From positions 62,001-126,000 of the forward strand of contig NZ_FTNE01000004.1 of the NCBI RefSeq assembly GCF_900156265.1: a stretch of 64,000 nt of DNA, read 5' to 3'. Positions 8,803 to 17,596 of the stretch are shown here, piece by piece. The notes below the pieces were generated by a model. The model worked only from the letters and a program-made list of their open reading frames with translations. It did not search any database and was not told the DNA's origin. Position 1 is the first letter of the stretch, and each line of letters begins with the position of its first letter. Origin of the DNA: Acidiphilium rubrum. GTDB lineage: Bacteria > Pseudomonadota > Alphaproteobacteria > Acetobacterales > Acetobacteraceae. Both the position numbers and the translations under genes were made by a program.

Positions 8803-9558
8803 ATGTCACTCACGAAAATCTGGGGTGAAAATCGCGCGGTGTTGAATGGCTGGCTGGCGATTCCTGATGGATTTGCCAGCGAGATCATGGCGCATCAGGG
8901 CTGGGATAGCCTGACCGTCGATTTGCAGCACGGCGTGGTCGATTACGGTGCCGCGGTGCGGATGCTGACGGCGATCAGCACGACGGATGTTGTGCCGATC
9001 GTGCGGGTGCCTTGGGTCGATCCCGGGATCATCATGAAATCGCTCGATGCCGGCGCACTCGGCGTGATCTGCCCGATGATCAACTCGGTCGAGGACGCAA
9101 AGGTGTTTGCCAACGCGATGCGCTATGCTCCGCAGGGCGGGCGGAGCTATGGGCCGATTCGTGCCGGTTTCGTATACGGTGCCGATTACGCCAAACGGGC
9201 GAACGATCTGGTCACCGGGTTTGCGATGATCGAGACCAAACGGGCGGTCGGCGTGCTCGATGATATTCTGGCGGTGCCCGGGATCGATGCGGTGTATATC
9301 GGGCCAAACGATCTGGCGCTGACACTCGGTATGGCACCGCAGTTCGACCCGACGCATCCCACCATGATGGAGGCGATCGAACATATCCTGGCGCGCGCGA
9401 AACATCACAACAAGCGGGCCGCGATTCACACCGGATCGGCGGGGTACGCGAAAATGATGGTGGGCAAAGGCTTCGATCTGGTCACGGTCGGGTCGGACTC
9501 GCGGTTCATTGCGCAGGGTGCGGCAGAAGCGGTCGCAGCGTTTCGCGCGACGACCTGA
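8803..9558 (+). CDS. HpcH/HpaI-family aldolase
   Basis: 251 aa from the ATG at 8803, preceded by AAGGGGA; upstream in-frame ATGs lie within mmsA. A class II pyruvate-type aldolase barrel with LTVDLQHGVVDYGA, a conserved Arg (VPIVRVPWVDPG), metal-site region GVICPMINSVEDA and AMIETKRAVGVLDDILAVPGIDAVYIGPNDLALTLG, all typical of HpcH/HpaI and 2-keto-3-deoxy sugar-acid aldolases. It could cleave or form 2-oxo-4-hydroxy acids. Lying next to mmsA it may supply or use semialdehydes. It may also be a stand-in for the missing aldolase of the otn pathway 4.5 kb upstream, which is speculative because OtnC belongs to another fold. Confidence 0.88.
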   Translation: MSLTKIWGENRAVLNGWLAIPDGFASEIMAHQGWDSLTVDLQHGVVDYGAAVRMLTAISTTDVVPIVRVPWVDPGIIMKSLDAGALGVICPMINSVEDAKVFANAMRYAPQGGRSYGPIRAGFVYGADYAKRANDLVTGFAMIETKRAVGVLDDILAVPGIDAVYIGPNDLALTLGMAPQFDPTHPTMMEAIEHILARAKHHNKRAAIHTGSAGYAKMMVGKGFDLVTVGSDSRFIAQGAAEAVAAFRATT

Positions 9559-9564
9559 CCGCAT

Positions 9565-11034
9565 ATGGCAGGCGGTGCGCATTTCGATGTTGTCGTGGTG
9601 GGTGGCGGCCTGTCCGGTATTGGCGCGGCCTGCCATCTGACGCGCGAGACGCCGGAGCGCAGCTACGTCGTGCTGGAGGGGCGCGATGCGATCGGCGGGA
9701 CGTGGGATTTGTTCCGCTATCCCGGAATTCGATCTGATTCGGATATGTATACGCTGGGGTACTCGTTTCGTCCCTGGACCGACTCCAAAGCGATCGCGCC
9801 AGGCCCCGCGATCCTGAACTACGTGCGCGAGACGGCGCGGGAATTCGGCGTCGATCGGCACATCCGGTTCGGGCACCATGTCAAAAGCGCTGCGTGGGAC
9901 AGTGCACGCGCGCTGTGGACTGTGACCGCAACCACTGAGGCTGATGGCAAGACGGTCGAATTTACCTGCAATTTTCTGTTTATGTGCAGCGGCTATTACG
10001 ATTATGACGGCGGTCATTTGCCTGCGTTTCCGGATGCCGCTTCGTTTGGCGGCCGCATCGTTCATCCACAGTCCTGGCCGGCTGATCTTGATTATGTCGG
10101 CAAGCGCATCGTGGTGATCGGCAGCGGCGCCACCGCCGTGACGCTGGTGCCGGAACTTGCGAAAACCGCAGCACATGTGACGATGCTGCAACGCTCGCCG
10201 ACGTATATCGTTTCTCGCCCGTCCGAAGATGCGTTCGCCAACCGGATGCGCCGGCGCCTGCCCGCCCAGCTTGCCTATGGTGTCACGCGCTGGCGGAACG
10301 TGCTGCTTGGGATGTTTTTCTACAACCTCGCCCGCCGCAAGCCCGAACGCGTCAAAGCCGGGATCATCGGCCTCGCGCGCCAGGCGCTTGGGCCGGATTA
10401 CGACGTCGCGACCCATTTTACGCCACGCTACAAGCCCTGGGATCAGCGCCTCTGTCTGGTGCCCGACGGTGATTTGTTCACCGCTTTGAAATCGGGCGCT
10501 GCAAGCATCGTCACCGATCAGATCGAGCGGTTCACCAGCACCGGTATCGCTCTCCGCTCCGGCGCAACACTCGCCGCTGATATTATCGTCGCTGCCACCG
10601 GCTTGAAACTGAAACTTCTCGGCGGACTCGACGTCATGGTTGATGGCAAGACAGTCGATTTTGCAAAAACGCTGAGCTACAAAGGTATGATGATCAGCAA
10701 CGTACCGAACTTCGCGGTCTCGTTCGGCTATACCAACGCCTCCTGGACCCTGAAATCGGACCTGACCGCAGCCTACGTCTGCCGCCTGCTCAATCACATG
10801 AAGCGCCATAACTACACAAAATGCACGCCGCTCCGTAACGATCCATCAGTCACCGAAGAACCATTCCTCGACTTCACCTCGGGCTACGTGCAACGCGCCA
10901 TTGCACTGTTCCCCCGCCAAGGTTCGAAAAAACCCTGGCGCCTCTACCAGAATTACGTCCGCGACCTGCTCATGATGCGCTGGGGTAAACTCGCCGACGG
11001 CACCATGGCATTCACCCGCCATCCGCGGGGGTGA
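9565..11034 (+). CDS. Flavin monooxygenase, Baeyer-Villiger type
   Basis: 489 aa. An N-terminal FAD Rossmann motif (VVVGGGLSGIGAACHL), the IGGTWDLFRYPGIRSDSDMYT stretch of class B monooxygenases, and the complete type I Baeyer-Villiger fingerprint FGGRIVHPQSWP at residues 161-172. The second NADPH Rossmann motif VIGSGATAVTLVPEL follows near 185. BVMOs insert oxygen next to a ketone to give esters or lactones using NADPH and O2. It starts 6 nt after the aldolase stop, so it is probably co-transcribed with mmsA. The substrate is unknown; a ketone produced by the mim monooxygenase at 33-38 kb (for example acetone from propane) is a possibility. Confidence 0.9.
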   Translation: MAGGAHFDVVVVGGGLSGIGAACHLTRETPERSYVVLEGRDAIGGTWDLFRYPGIRSDSDMYTLGYSFRPWTDSKAIAPGPAILNYVRETAREFGVDRHIRFGHHVKSAAWDSARALWTVTATTEADGKTVEFTCNFLFMCSGYYDYDGGHLPAFPDAASFGGRIVHPQSWPADLDYVGKRIVVIGSGATAVTLVPELAKTAAHVTMLQRSPTYIVSRPSEDAFANRMRRRLPAQLAYGVTRWRNVLLGMFFYNLARRKPERVKAGIIGLARQALGPDYDVATHFTPRYKPWDQRLCLVPDGDLFTALKSGAASIVTDQIERFTSTGIALRSGATLAADIIVAATGLKLKLLGGLDVMVDGKTVDFAKTLSYKGMMISNVPNFAVSFGYTNASWTLKSDLTAAYVCRLLNHMKRHNYTKCTPLRNDPSVTEEPFLDFTSGYVQRAIALFPRQGSKKPWRLYQNYVRDLLMMRWGKLADGTMAFTRHPRG

Positions 11035-11078
11035 TGTTGCGATCGCAACCAAAGCGGGAGACTTTCCCTCCAGAGCCA

Positions 11079-11105
11079 TTCCAGCGATGAAGAGCATCGC
11101 TGGAA
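11079..11105 (+). terminator. Hairpin after the flavin monooxygenase gene
   Basis: An 11-bp perfect stem TTCCAGCGATG/CATCGCTGGAA with a 5-nt loop lies 45 nt after the stop. No long T-run follows, so it may be a transcript-stabilising or rho-assisted end rather than a classic terminator. Confidence 0.45.
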
Positions 11106-11151
11106 CCTTCGGCTCCTCCGCCCCCTCGACCCCCTTTAGGGTCTGATGACA

Positions 11152-11375
11152 TTAAGTTGACGTATACTGTGCATTGGCCAGGTAATTTTTGCACTCGTGC
11201 GGCGTAAACGCATCCAGGAGCGACCCAATACGCTGCCAGGTTGCCTCCTTGGTGCGCTCTGCGGCTTTCCCGAGCAAGTGTTTGAGTTTGGCGAAGACTT
11301 GCTCGATGGGATTGAGGTCGGGGCTGTAGGGCGGCAAGAATAGCAGCCCGGCACCTTGGGCGCGAATGGCGGGAG
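11152..11375 (-). pseudogene. IS630-family transposase, C-terminal fragment
   Basis: Only the last 70 or so residues remain: AIRAQGAGLLFLPPYSPDLN, then PIEQVFAKLKHLL with the third catalytic acidic residue (Glu of NPIE), then a C-terminal helix ending shortly after KNYLANAQYTS. The first two catalytic Asp residues and the N-terminal HTH are absent, so it cannot transpose. Sequence beyond about 11375 no longer matches the family. The 3' flank ATGACATTAAGTTGACGTAT may be the old terminal inverted repeat. It is the first of three truncated transposases in a row. Confidence 0.75.
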
Positions 11376-11480
11376 TCGATGGGGTAACGATATCGGATTA
11401 CGAGCAGAACCTGGATCTCCGGGACGTCTGCTCACGCGTCCATAGCTAGTGTCCGCGCTCGTGGTGGAAATTGTTTGAAT

Positions 11481-11542
11481 GATGCGGGTGGGGTTGGGCC
11501 AGGAAGTCGGCGTAGCCGGCCGGAAGGGCCAACCCCACCCGC
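11481..11542. repeat. Large inverted repeat upstream of the IS256-type gene
   Basis: GCGGGTGGGGTTGG (11484-11497) pairs with CCAACCCCACCCGC (11529-11542) around a spacer of about 31 nt. It lies in the 246-nt stretch between the IS630 fragment and the IS256-type gene and may be part of the element's left-end region. No gene is seen in this stretch. Confidence 0.55.
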
Positions 11543-11621
11543 AGACCGGGTTGAGGTGGCCATCGGATCGTTCGGCTAAGGTGGAGTTGCGAAGCTTCAA
11601 CCCGAACCGAATGAGGACCCG

Positions 11622-12301
11622 ATGACCGACGACAGATTACCCCTGGCCGAGCTTCTTTCCAAAGCCGGCGATGGCGATTTCCTGCGCGGTGTGGCGGAGG
11701 CGGTGGTGCAACTATTGATGGCGACCGATGTGGAAGGTGTGATCGGCGCCGGGCGGCATGAACGCTCCGGTGAGCGCACCACCTATCGCAATGGCTATCG
11801 CGACCGTACCCTCGATACCCGCCTCGGCAGCCTGCAACTCCGCATCCCAAAGCTTCGGCAAGGCAGCTACTTTCCGCCGTTCCTCGAACCCCGCAAAACT
11901 TCCGAGAAAGCGCTCGTTGCGGTGATCCAAGAAGCCTGGGTGAGCGGCGTGTCCACCCGGCGCGTCGATGATCTGGTGCAAGCCATGGGGCTCACTGGGA
12001 TCAGCAAGAGCACCGTCAGCAAGCTCTGCAAAGATATCGACGACCGCGTCAACGCCTTCCTCGACCGCCCCCTTATCGGCGACTGGCCCTATCTCTGGCT
12101 CGATGCCACCTATCTCAAGCAACGCGAAGGGAGTCGCATCGTCTCAGTCGCGGCAATAATCGCTGTGGCCGCCAATACCGATGGCAAGCGCGAGATCGTC
12201 GGCCTGCACATCGGACCGTCCGAAGCCGAAACCTTCTGGGCAACCTTCCTCAAGAGCCTGGTGCGCCGCGGCCTGCACGGCACCAAGCTCGTCATCTCCG
12301 A
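11622..12301 (+). pseudogene. IS256-family (mutator) transposase, N-terminal part
   Basis: About 226 residues of a transposase that is normally near 400 aa. The N-terminal DNA-binding part (GRHERSGERTTYRNGYRDR, LRIPKLRQGSYFPPFLEPRK) and the first catalytic Asp (WPYLWLDATYLKQREG) are intact. At LVIS, where the family continues with the second catalytic Asp region, the sequence switches in frame to an unrelated transposase end. The second Asp and the final Glu are therefore missing and the protein should be inactive. The reading frame stays open to 12386 through the foreign segment. Confidence 0.85.
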
Positions 12302-12480
12302 GTTGGCCAAAATCGGTTGCACGACACTCCAAATCGTCAAACGCCCCCAAGCCAAGGTCGGCGTCTCGGTCTTGCCAAAAGGTTAGATCGTCGCGTAAAC
12401 CTTCGCCTGGGTCAGCGACTGCAGACGCCTCGCCAAGGACTACGAACGCCATACCAGCAGCGTCCTCCCTTACCTAAAAC
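12302..12480 (+). pseudogene. IS5-family transposase, decayed C-terminal fragment
   Basis: In the same frame as the preceding IS256 part, the residues LAKIGCTTLQIVKR and VSVLPK, then (after stops) TFAWVSDCRRLAKDYERHTS, match the C-terminus of IS5/IS427-type transposases (usual form LPKRWIVERTFAW..CRRLAKDYE). Two stop codons, TAG at 12384 and TAA at 12396, interrupt the WIVER segment. The join with the IS256 part is abrupt and leaves no terminal repeats, which suggests deletion between two nested elements. Confidence 0.7.
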
Positions 12481-12509
12481 TACGGATTTTAAATGCTCCG
12501 CCTTTAAAC

Positions 12510-12529
12510 GGGGCTAGCGGCAGAGCCCC
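12510..12529 (-). terminator. Short GC hairpin beyond pdxJ
   Basis: A 6-bp stem GGGGCT/AGCCCC with an 8-nt loop lies about 50 nt past the pdxJ stop. On the pdxJ strand no proper T-run follows, so a terminator role is only tentative. Confidence 0.25.
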
Positions 12530-12579
12530 TGGTCTTGCTCATCCTTAGCGCCCCCACCCTAGCCCTACAGTTCCCCCGA

Positions 12580-13293
12580 TCAGCGCCGGGCGGCTTCCAT
12601 GATAGCGCGCATGCGGCGGACGGTTTCGGTGAGCCCGATGAAGACGGCTTCGCCGACGATGAAGTGGCCGATGTTGAGTTCGCGTATCTGGGGAATGGCG
12701 GCGACTTGGGCGACGTTGGTGAAGGTCAGGCCGTGGCCGGCGTGGACTTCGAGACCGAGGGACGTGGCGATTTTGGCGGCTTCGATCAGGCGGTCGAGTT
12801 CGCCGGGTTTGCCGTCGGCGTAGGCTCCGGTGTGGAGCTCGACGACGGGCGCGCCGAGCGATGCTGCGGCTTGGAGTTGGCGTTCATCGGGGTCGATGAA
12901 CAGGGAGACGCGGATACCGGCGTCGCGCAGGTGGGCGATGCGGGGTGCGAGGGAGCCGTTGTTGCCAGCGACATCGAGCCCGCCTTCGGTGGTGATTTCG
13001 GCGCGGCGTTCCGGGACGAGACATGCGGCGTGTGGGCGTTCGCGGCAGGCGATGGCGACCATTTCATCAGTCGCGGCCATTTCCATGTTGAGCGGTACTG
13101 GCAAGCTGCGGGCGCGGGTGATGTCGGCGTCGCGGATATGGCGGCGGTCTTCGCGAAGGTGCAGCGTGATACCATCGGCGCCGGCTTCGATGGCGAGGTG
13201 GGCGGCGCGGATCGGGTCGGGGTAATCGACGCCGCGGGCGTTGCGCAGGGTGGCGACGTGATCGAGGTTGACGCCGAGTCGTTGGCGGGTCAT
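12580..13293 (-). CDS. pdxJ: Pyridoxine 5'-phosphate synthase
   Basis: A 237-aa TIM-barrel enzyme, the usual PdxJ length. Hallmarks: [16 protein letters not shown] at the N-terminus (catalytic His near 12), [16 protein letters not shown] with phosphate-binding Arg residues, the catalytic Glu in [16 protein letters not shown], and [15 protein letters not shown] near residue 190. It condenses 1-deoxyxylulose 5-phosphate with 3-amino-2-oxopropyl phosphate, the last step of de novo vitamin B6 synthesis. The start overlaps the pdxA stop (ATGA), so pdxA-pdxJ are coupled in the order of the pathway. Confidence 0.96.
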   Translation of the reverse strand: MTRQRLGVNLDHVATLRNARGVDYPDPIRAAHLAIEAGADGITLHLREDRRHIRDADITRARSLPVPLNMEMAATDEMVAIACRERPHAACLVPERRAEITTEGGLDVAGNNGSLAPRIAHLRDAGIRVSLFIDPDERQLQAAASLGAPVVELHTGAYADGKPGELDRLIEAAKIATSLGLEVHAGHGLTFTNVAQVAAIPQIRELNIGHFIVGEAVFIGLTETVRRMRAIMEAARR

Positions 13294-14273
13294 GCGCGTT
13301 GCCCGGCCATGATCGAGGCCATGCGGAGGGCGGCGATCAGGCTGGCGGGGCGGGCGAGGCCTTTGCCAGCGATATCGAAAGCGGTGCCGTGGTCGGGCGA
13401 GGTGCGGATGATGGGCAAGCCGAGCGTGATGTTCACGCTGTTCTCCATGTCGATGGTTTTGAGCGGAATGAGAGCTTGGTCATGATACATACAAATCGCC
13501 GCATCGTAACCCTGCAGCGCGATCGGGGTGAACATGGTGTCGGGCGGCAGGGGGCCGAACGCGTCGATTTCGGCGGCGCGCAGGCCAGCGATGGCGGGGG
13601 CGATGATGCGGGTTTCGTCGTCGCCCATGGCGCCGGATTCGCCGGCGTGGGGGTTGAGCCCGGCGATGGCGAGGCGGGGGGTTGGGATGGCGAAATCGCG
13701 GATCAAGGCAGCGTGGGTGATGGTCGCGGCGGTGATGATCGCTTCGGTGGTGAGGGTTTCGATCGCGCGGCGGAGCGAGACATGCACGGTGACCGGCACG
13801 ACGCGCAGGGCGGGGCCGGCGAGCATCATGATCGGGGTAGGGGTGTTGGTGAGGGCGCCGATGAATTCGGTATGGCCGGGGTGTTTGAAGCCGGCGGCGT
13901 AGAGCACGGATTTGGCGATCGGGTTGGTGACCATGGCGCTCGTGGTACCGGACATGGCGAGGCTGGTGGCGCGTTCGATCGCGCCGATGATGGCGGCGGC
14001 GTTGGCGGGGTCAGGCTGGCCCGGGATTGCGGGGGTGGCGAGCGGGTGTGCGAGCACCGGCAGAGCGCGGGCGAAGGCGGTGGCGGCGGCGGCGGGATCG
14101 TCGATGACTTCGATCGGGATGCCGAAGCCGCCGGCCCAGCGGACATCGCCGATCAGACAGAACGGGTGGATGCCGAGCCCCGGGTTCTGCCGTGACGCGA
14201 GCCAGGCGCCGGCTGCGATTTCCCCGCCGATGCCGGCGGGGTCGCCCATGGTGAGGGCGAGCGGGGCGGTCAC
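13290..14273 (-). CDS. pdxA: 4-hydroxythreonine-4-phosphate dehydrogenase
   Basis: A 327-aa Pdx[17 protein letters not shown] opens the protein, [23 protein letters not shown] contains substrate and metal contacts, and [25 protein letters not shown] holds the metal-binding Asp/His. The C-terminus [22 protein letters not shown] is canonical. It uses a GTG start overlapping the stop of the upstream DUF3857 gene by 4 nt. It acts just before PdxJ in B6 synthesis. The genuine pdxJ partner argues against the PdxA2 (threonate-4-phosphate) paralogue, although a threonate-type cluster lies 9 kb away. Confidence 0.95.
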   Translation of the reverse strand: MTAPLALTMGDPAGIGGEIAAGAWLASRQNPGLGIHPFCLIGDVRWAGGFGIPIEVIDDPAAAATAFARALPVLAHPLATPAIPGQPDPANAAAIIGAIERATSLAMSGTTSAMVTNPIAKSVLYAAGFKHPGHTEFIGALTNTPTPIMMLAGPALRVVPVTVHVSLRRAIETLTTEAIITAATITHAALIRDFAIPTPRLAIAGLNPHAGESGAMGDDETRIIAPAIAGLRAAEIDAFGPLPPDTMFTPIALQGYDAAICMYHDQALIPLKTIDMENSVNITLGLPIIRTSPDHGTAFDIAGKGLARPASLIAALRMASIMAGQRA

Positions 14274-16162
14274 GCCTGCGGTTTCGGGTTGGTGCGTTCC
14301 AGCACCAGTTGCTGGCGATCGAGGCGGTAGGCTTTGTTGAACAGGGTTTTCAGCGCGGCGCGGTCTTTGACCGGATACCAGATGCGGTCGAGCGACAGGG
14401 TCTGGTCGAGCTGCAGGGTGGTGCCGTGCAGTGTGGCGGTCTGGATGAAGCTGCCGGCATCGGTCTTGATCGTGCCGCTTTCCGGGGTGGCGAGCACTTT
14501 ATAGCCTTTCGGCAGGGTCAGGCTGGTGGTGAAATGCAGTGTGCCGAGTTCGCGTTTCACCGGGTAGAGATGGCTCGGTGAGGCGTTGGTGGCGAGGTAG
14601 TGGCCGAGGTCGGTGAAGGCGAAGCCTTTGTGGACTCGTAGCACCACGATATGGCCGGGATCGTAATAGCCTGGCGCAGTCCAGTGATCGGTCACGGTGA
14701 AGGGCTTGGTGAGGTCATCGGCGTGGTCGGCGGTGAAGTGGCCGGTGCCGACCAGGCCTTCGTTCGAGAGCACTTGTTCGACCACGTGCGGGTAGGCGGC
14801 TTTCGGCAATTGGTCGAGAATGTCGCGCATCATCCAGTCGGTGTAGCCGGTGGCGTGGATGGTGCCGCTGCCTTGCAGGGCGCCGTCCGGCCCGATGGTT
14901 TCGGCGGTGTTTTGCACGTAGGACGCCGGGCCGGCGGGCGTGCGGGCGAGGGTCGAATGGGTCGAGGCCAGGATCACCGGCTTGTCGGCATCGCCGGCCG
15001 GCAGTTCGCCCGGGGTGGCGAAGCCGGAGGTCGGGTCGAGGAACAGTTTGTATTGCGGCACGTAGACGATGACGTGATCGATGATGCCGAGGTTGACCAG
15101 ATGGGTGAATTGGTAATCGGCGCTGCCGCCATCGATCAGGGCGGGTTCGGCATCGATGCCTTTGGCCTTGAGCAGCGCGACCAGCAGGGTTTCCGAGGCT
15201 TTGCAATCGCCGTAGCGCCGGGTGACGGTGTGGTCGGCGGCGGCGGGAATCCAGCCCGACAGGCCGGGTTCGATGCCGACCCAGCGGATATGGGTGGTCG
15301 CCCAGTCGTAAAGCGCGTCCATCGCGGCGCGGCCGGTTTTGGTACCGGCGATCTGATCGGCGAGGGTTTTGATGTCGGGGGTGACGGTGGTTTTCGCCGC
15401 CGCGCGGCGCCAATAGGCATCGCCCAGCGCCTGCCAGTTGGGGAAGGTGGTGGCGACGAACATCGGTTCGAACTGGGTGGCATCGACCGCATCGCCGGGT
15501 ACCGCGTGGTAGGGCGGGTTTTCGAGCGTGGCGGTGATGATCTGGGTATCGCCCTCGACTTTTCTGGTCATGGTGTAGCCGCCGCGCACCGAGGTGAGCA
15601 GGTGCAGGCTGGCGGGGGCGCGCACTTGGACCTGTTCGTGCCCGGTGAACTGGTTGGGCGGTACGGCATCGATGCCGGAGAATTCGTTGGGGAAATAGGG
15701 TTCGAACCGGTGCATGGTGTAGGTGATGTCGAGTTTGCTGTCGCGTTCGACGTGCGGGAACTCGACGCTGACAATTTTGGCGTCGCTGAAGCTGGGGGCA
15801 TCGACCGCGGAGGGGGCGGTCTGGATATGCACGTCCTTGGCGGTGACGGGGTAGATTTTGCCATCGGGGGCGATGGTCTTGGCTGAGACGAGGTGGAAAT
15901 GCTCCATCGCAGTGGCGACGAGTTCCTGGATCTGGCCATTGCTCTGCACGCCGTTTTTGGTCAGCGGTTCGATGATCTTGTGGACCGTGCGGGTGTAGGT
16001 GCCGTTGGCGGCGAGGTCGAAGGTGTCGCTGTAGGAGAGCATTTTGAACGGCGCGCCGGCGGCGTTCGGGGTGGGCGGCGGGTTTGCGGCGGCGGCCGCG
16101 ATAATGCTCATGCCTGCCATCAACGCGGCCAGTGCTGCGCCGGTTCGGAGCTTCGGAATCAT
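14270..16162 (-). CDS. DUF3857 / transglutaminase-like exported protein
   Basis: 630 aa with a signal peptide ([17 protein letters not shown]). A DUF3857 beta-rich domain covers roughly residues 40-230. A transglutaminase-like core follows, with [19 protein letters not shown] and the catalytic-Cys segment [22 protein letters not shown] near residue 320, then [17 protein letters not shown] with the His/Asp region. A C-terminal beta domain completes the usual architecture. Such proteins sit in the periplasm or at the outer membrane and are of unclear function. It overlaps pdxA by 4 nt, so it is the first gene of a DUF3857-pdxA-pdxJ unit. Confidence 0.85.
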   Translation of the reverse strand: MIPKLRTGAALAALMAGMSIIAAAAANPPPTPNAAGAPFKMLSYSDTFDLAANGTYTRTVHKIIEPLTKNGVQSNGQIQELVATAMEHFHLVSAKTIAPDGKIYPVTAKDVHIQTAPSAVDAPSFSDAKIVSVEFPHVERDSKLDITYTMHRFEPYFPNEFSGIDAVPPNQFTGHEQVQVRAPASLHLLTSVRGGYTMTRKVEGDTQIITATLENPPYHAVPGDAVDATQFEPMFVATTFPNWQALGDAYWRRAAAKTTVTPDIKTLADQIAGTKTGRAAMDALYDWATTHIRWVGIEPGLSGWIPAAADHTVTRRYGDCKASETLLVALLKAKGIDAEPALIDGGSADYQFTHLVNLGIIDHVIVYVPQYKLFLDPTSGFATPGELPAGDADKPVILASTHSTLARTPAGPASYVQNTAETIGPDGALQGSGTIHATGYTDWMMRDILDQLPKAAYPHVVEQVLSNEGLVGTGHFTADHADDLTKPFTVTDHWTAPGYYDPGHIVVLRVHKGFAFTDLGHYLATNASPSHLYPVKRELGTLHFTTSLTLPKGYKVLATPESGTIKTDAGSFIQTATLHGTTLQLDQTLSLDRIWYPVKDRAALKTLFNKAYRLDRQQLVLERTNPKPQA

Positions 16163-16229
16163 GTGGGGAGCCCTTTCAGATCATCGAGCGACCAGGTTAC
16201 GTGCTCATCCAGCGGAACAGGTAGAGGCG

Positions 16230-16481
16230 TCAGTGCGGGTTCCGCAGGAAGGCCATGTTATAAAGGCCCAATGTGGCCATCAGTGCGGAACCGGCAATCA
16301 CGACGGCATGGACGATCACCGAAAGATGATCGCCGGACGTGGGGGATCGAGCCGCCCAGTGCCATTGCAGCCACGCTTGCTCACCGCAGAAGAGCGTGTA
16401 GCAGAACAGGAACGTCTGCCGCATTTTTGTCAGTAGAGGGCTCGGTGCGTCCGCTTGGGGGACGTGCTTAGCTTGTGCCAT
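16230..16481 (-). CDS. Small membrane protein, unknown
   Basis: 83 aa. One clear membrane segment at the C-terminal half (VIVHAVVIAGSALMATLGLYNM) and a weaker aromatic-rich stretch before it (TFLFCYTLFCGEQAWLQWHW). It starts 3 nt after the stop of the 79-aa membrane protein gene upstream on the same strand, so the two look like an operon. No family is recognised. The gene is real if the tight spacing is taken as evidence; otherwise support is modest. Confidence 0.5.
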   Translation of the reverse strand: MAQAKHVPQADAPSPLLTKMRQTFLFCYTLFCGEQAWLQWHWAARSPTSGDHLSVIVHAVVIAGSALMATLGLYNMAFLRNPH

Positions 16482-16484
16482 CGG

Positions 16485-16724
16485 TTAGTCCAGCATCCAG
16501 CGGAGTTCGGGAAACCGATCCAAGGCTGCGGGGTTGAACAGGGCGCAGAGGCATTGCACCGCGGTGAACACGCTGGGCACCAGCAGCATGCCATCAAGGA
16601 ACAGCCAGACACCGTGGGGGCGTGCTGCGGGTTCGAACAGCATCACGGCGAGGCCGACTAGAAAGACCAACGCCAACATCAGCCGGCCGATGATAAAGTA
16701 GCGACGCATGCGCGGTAGCAACAT
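16485..16724 (-). CDS. Small two-helix membrane protein, unknown
   Basis: 79 aa from the ATG at 16724, preceded by GGAAGG at good spacing; longer upstream readings overlap the flavin reductase gene and lack support. Two membrane helices are visible (IIGRLMLALVFLVGLAVMLF and WLFLDGMLLVPSVFTAVQCL). It is followed 3 nt later by another small membrane protein gene. Function unknown. Confidence 0.55.
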   Translation of the reverse strand: MLLPRMRRYFIIGRLMLALVFLVGLAVMLFEPAARPHGVWLFLDGMLLVPSVFTAVQCLCALFNPAALDRFPELRWMLD

Positions 16725-16834
16725 GAGACCTTCCGTCGATCCAACGTGATTGAACGTAACGGATTCGCGGCGGAGGTTCAATCGCCGTTGGGGCTCGTGA
16801 TTGATGCCCCACGCCTCAAGATCGCGCGAGCGGC

Positions 16835-17464
16835 CTAGCCGGTCTGCCAATCTTCGACCGGGATGCGCGGCATGTCGAACCGGTCGTTCGTGCTGGAATA
16901 CCACCCGCCGCCATGCATGCGCCCGATCAGGTCGAGTTTGGGCGTGTCGATGTGGCAGCGTTTCGCGTCCAGCACGGCGTCGTCGCGCACGTGCATGGCG
17001 AGGACTTCGCCGATCACCATGGCGCGGTCGGGGCCGAATTCGACGATGGAGTGCAGTTTGCATTCCAGCGCGACCGGGCTTTCCGCAATCCGCGGGGGCT
17101 TGATTTTCAGCGAGGGCATGGTGGTCAGCCCGGCTTGGGCGAGTTCGTCGATCTCCGGGCCGAATTCGATGGCGGTGATATTCATGGCCTGCGCGTTGGC
17201 GAGGGCGACGAGGTTGACCACGAATTCACCCGTGCTGCGGATGTTCTCGCCGGTATCCTTCAGATCGCCTGGTTTGCGGGCACCGATGCCGATGCACAGG
17301 ACCGGCGGGCCGGCGCCGAACACGTTGAAGAAGGAAAACGGCGCGGCGTTCAGCCGGCCATCGGGGCTCATGGTGACGACCCAGGCGATCGGCCGGGGAA
17401 CCACGGTCGAGGCGAGGAGTTTGTATTGGTTGAGCGGCGGCAACGCTGTCAGGTCGAAGATCAT
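16835..17464 (-). CDS. Flavin reductase-like, FMN-binding split-barrel protein
   Basis: 209 aa, typical of the flavin reductase-like/DIM6 family. The N-terminal VVPRPIAWVVTMSPDGRLN and NAAPFSFFNVFGAGPPVL form the FMN phosphate and isoalloxazine contacts. TGEFVVNLV and the late LDLIGRMHGGGWYSST complete the signature. It may supply reduced flavin to a monooxygenase or reduce a flavin-linked substrate; no obvious partner lies beside it. A 132-bp divergent gap separates it from the TPR gene. Confidence 0.85.
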   Translation of the reverse strand: MIFDLTALPPLNQYKLLASTVVPRPIAWVVTMSPDGRLNAAPFSFFNVFGAGPPVLCIGIGARKPGDLKDTGENIRSTGEFVVNLVALANAQAMNITAIEFGPEIDELAQAGLTTMPSLKIKPPRIAESPVALECKLHSIVEFGPDRAMVIGEVLAMHVRDDAVLDAKRCHIDTPKLDLIGRMHGGGWYSSTNDRFDMPRIPVEDWQTG

Positions 17465-17596
17465 GTCGCATCATCGCTGGTCGGCCGTGCACTGTCTATG
17501 GTGCCATCCGCCCGGCAGGTTGCGAAATCGTCCTGAAACGAGTGTTAGGCTGGTGGTGTTAACCGTCTGTTCATTTTGAGCGGCTAGTTTGTACGG

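Noticed and set aside
8806-10809. A 667-codon open frame on the minus strand
   Set aside because: It lies antisense to the HpcH/HpaI aldolase and the flavin monooxygenase, is rich in Arg/His/Ala as GC-rich shadow frames are, and has no motif.
13290-14273. PdxA2-type threonate-4-phosphate dehydrogenase in place of PdxA
   Set aside because: It overlaps a genuine pdxJ and has the normal PdxA motifs, so vitamin B6 synthesis is the better call despite the otn genes nearby.
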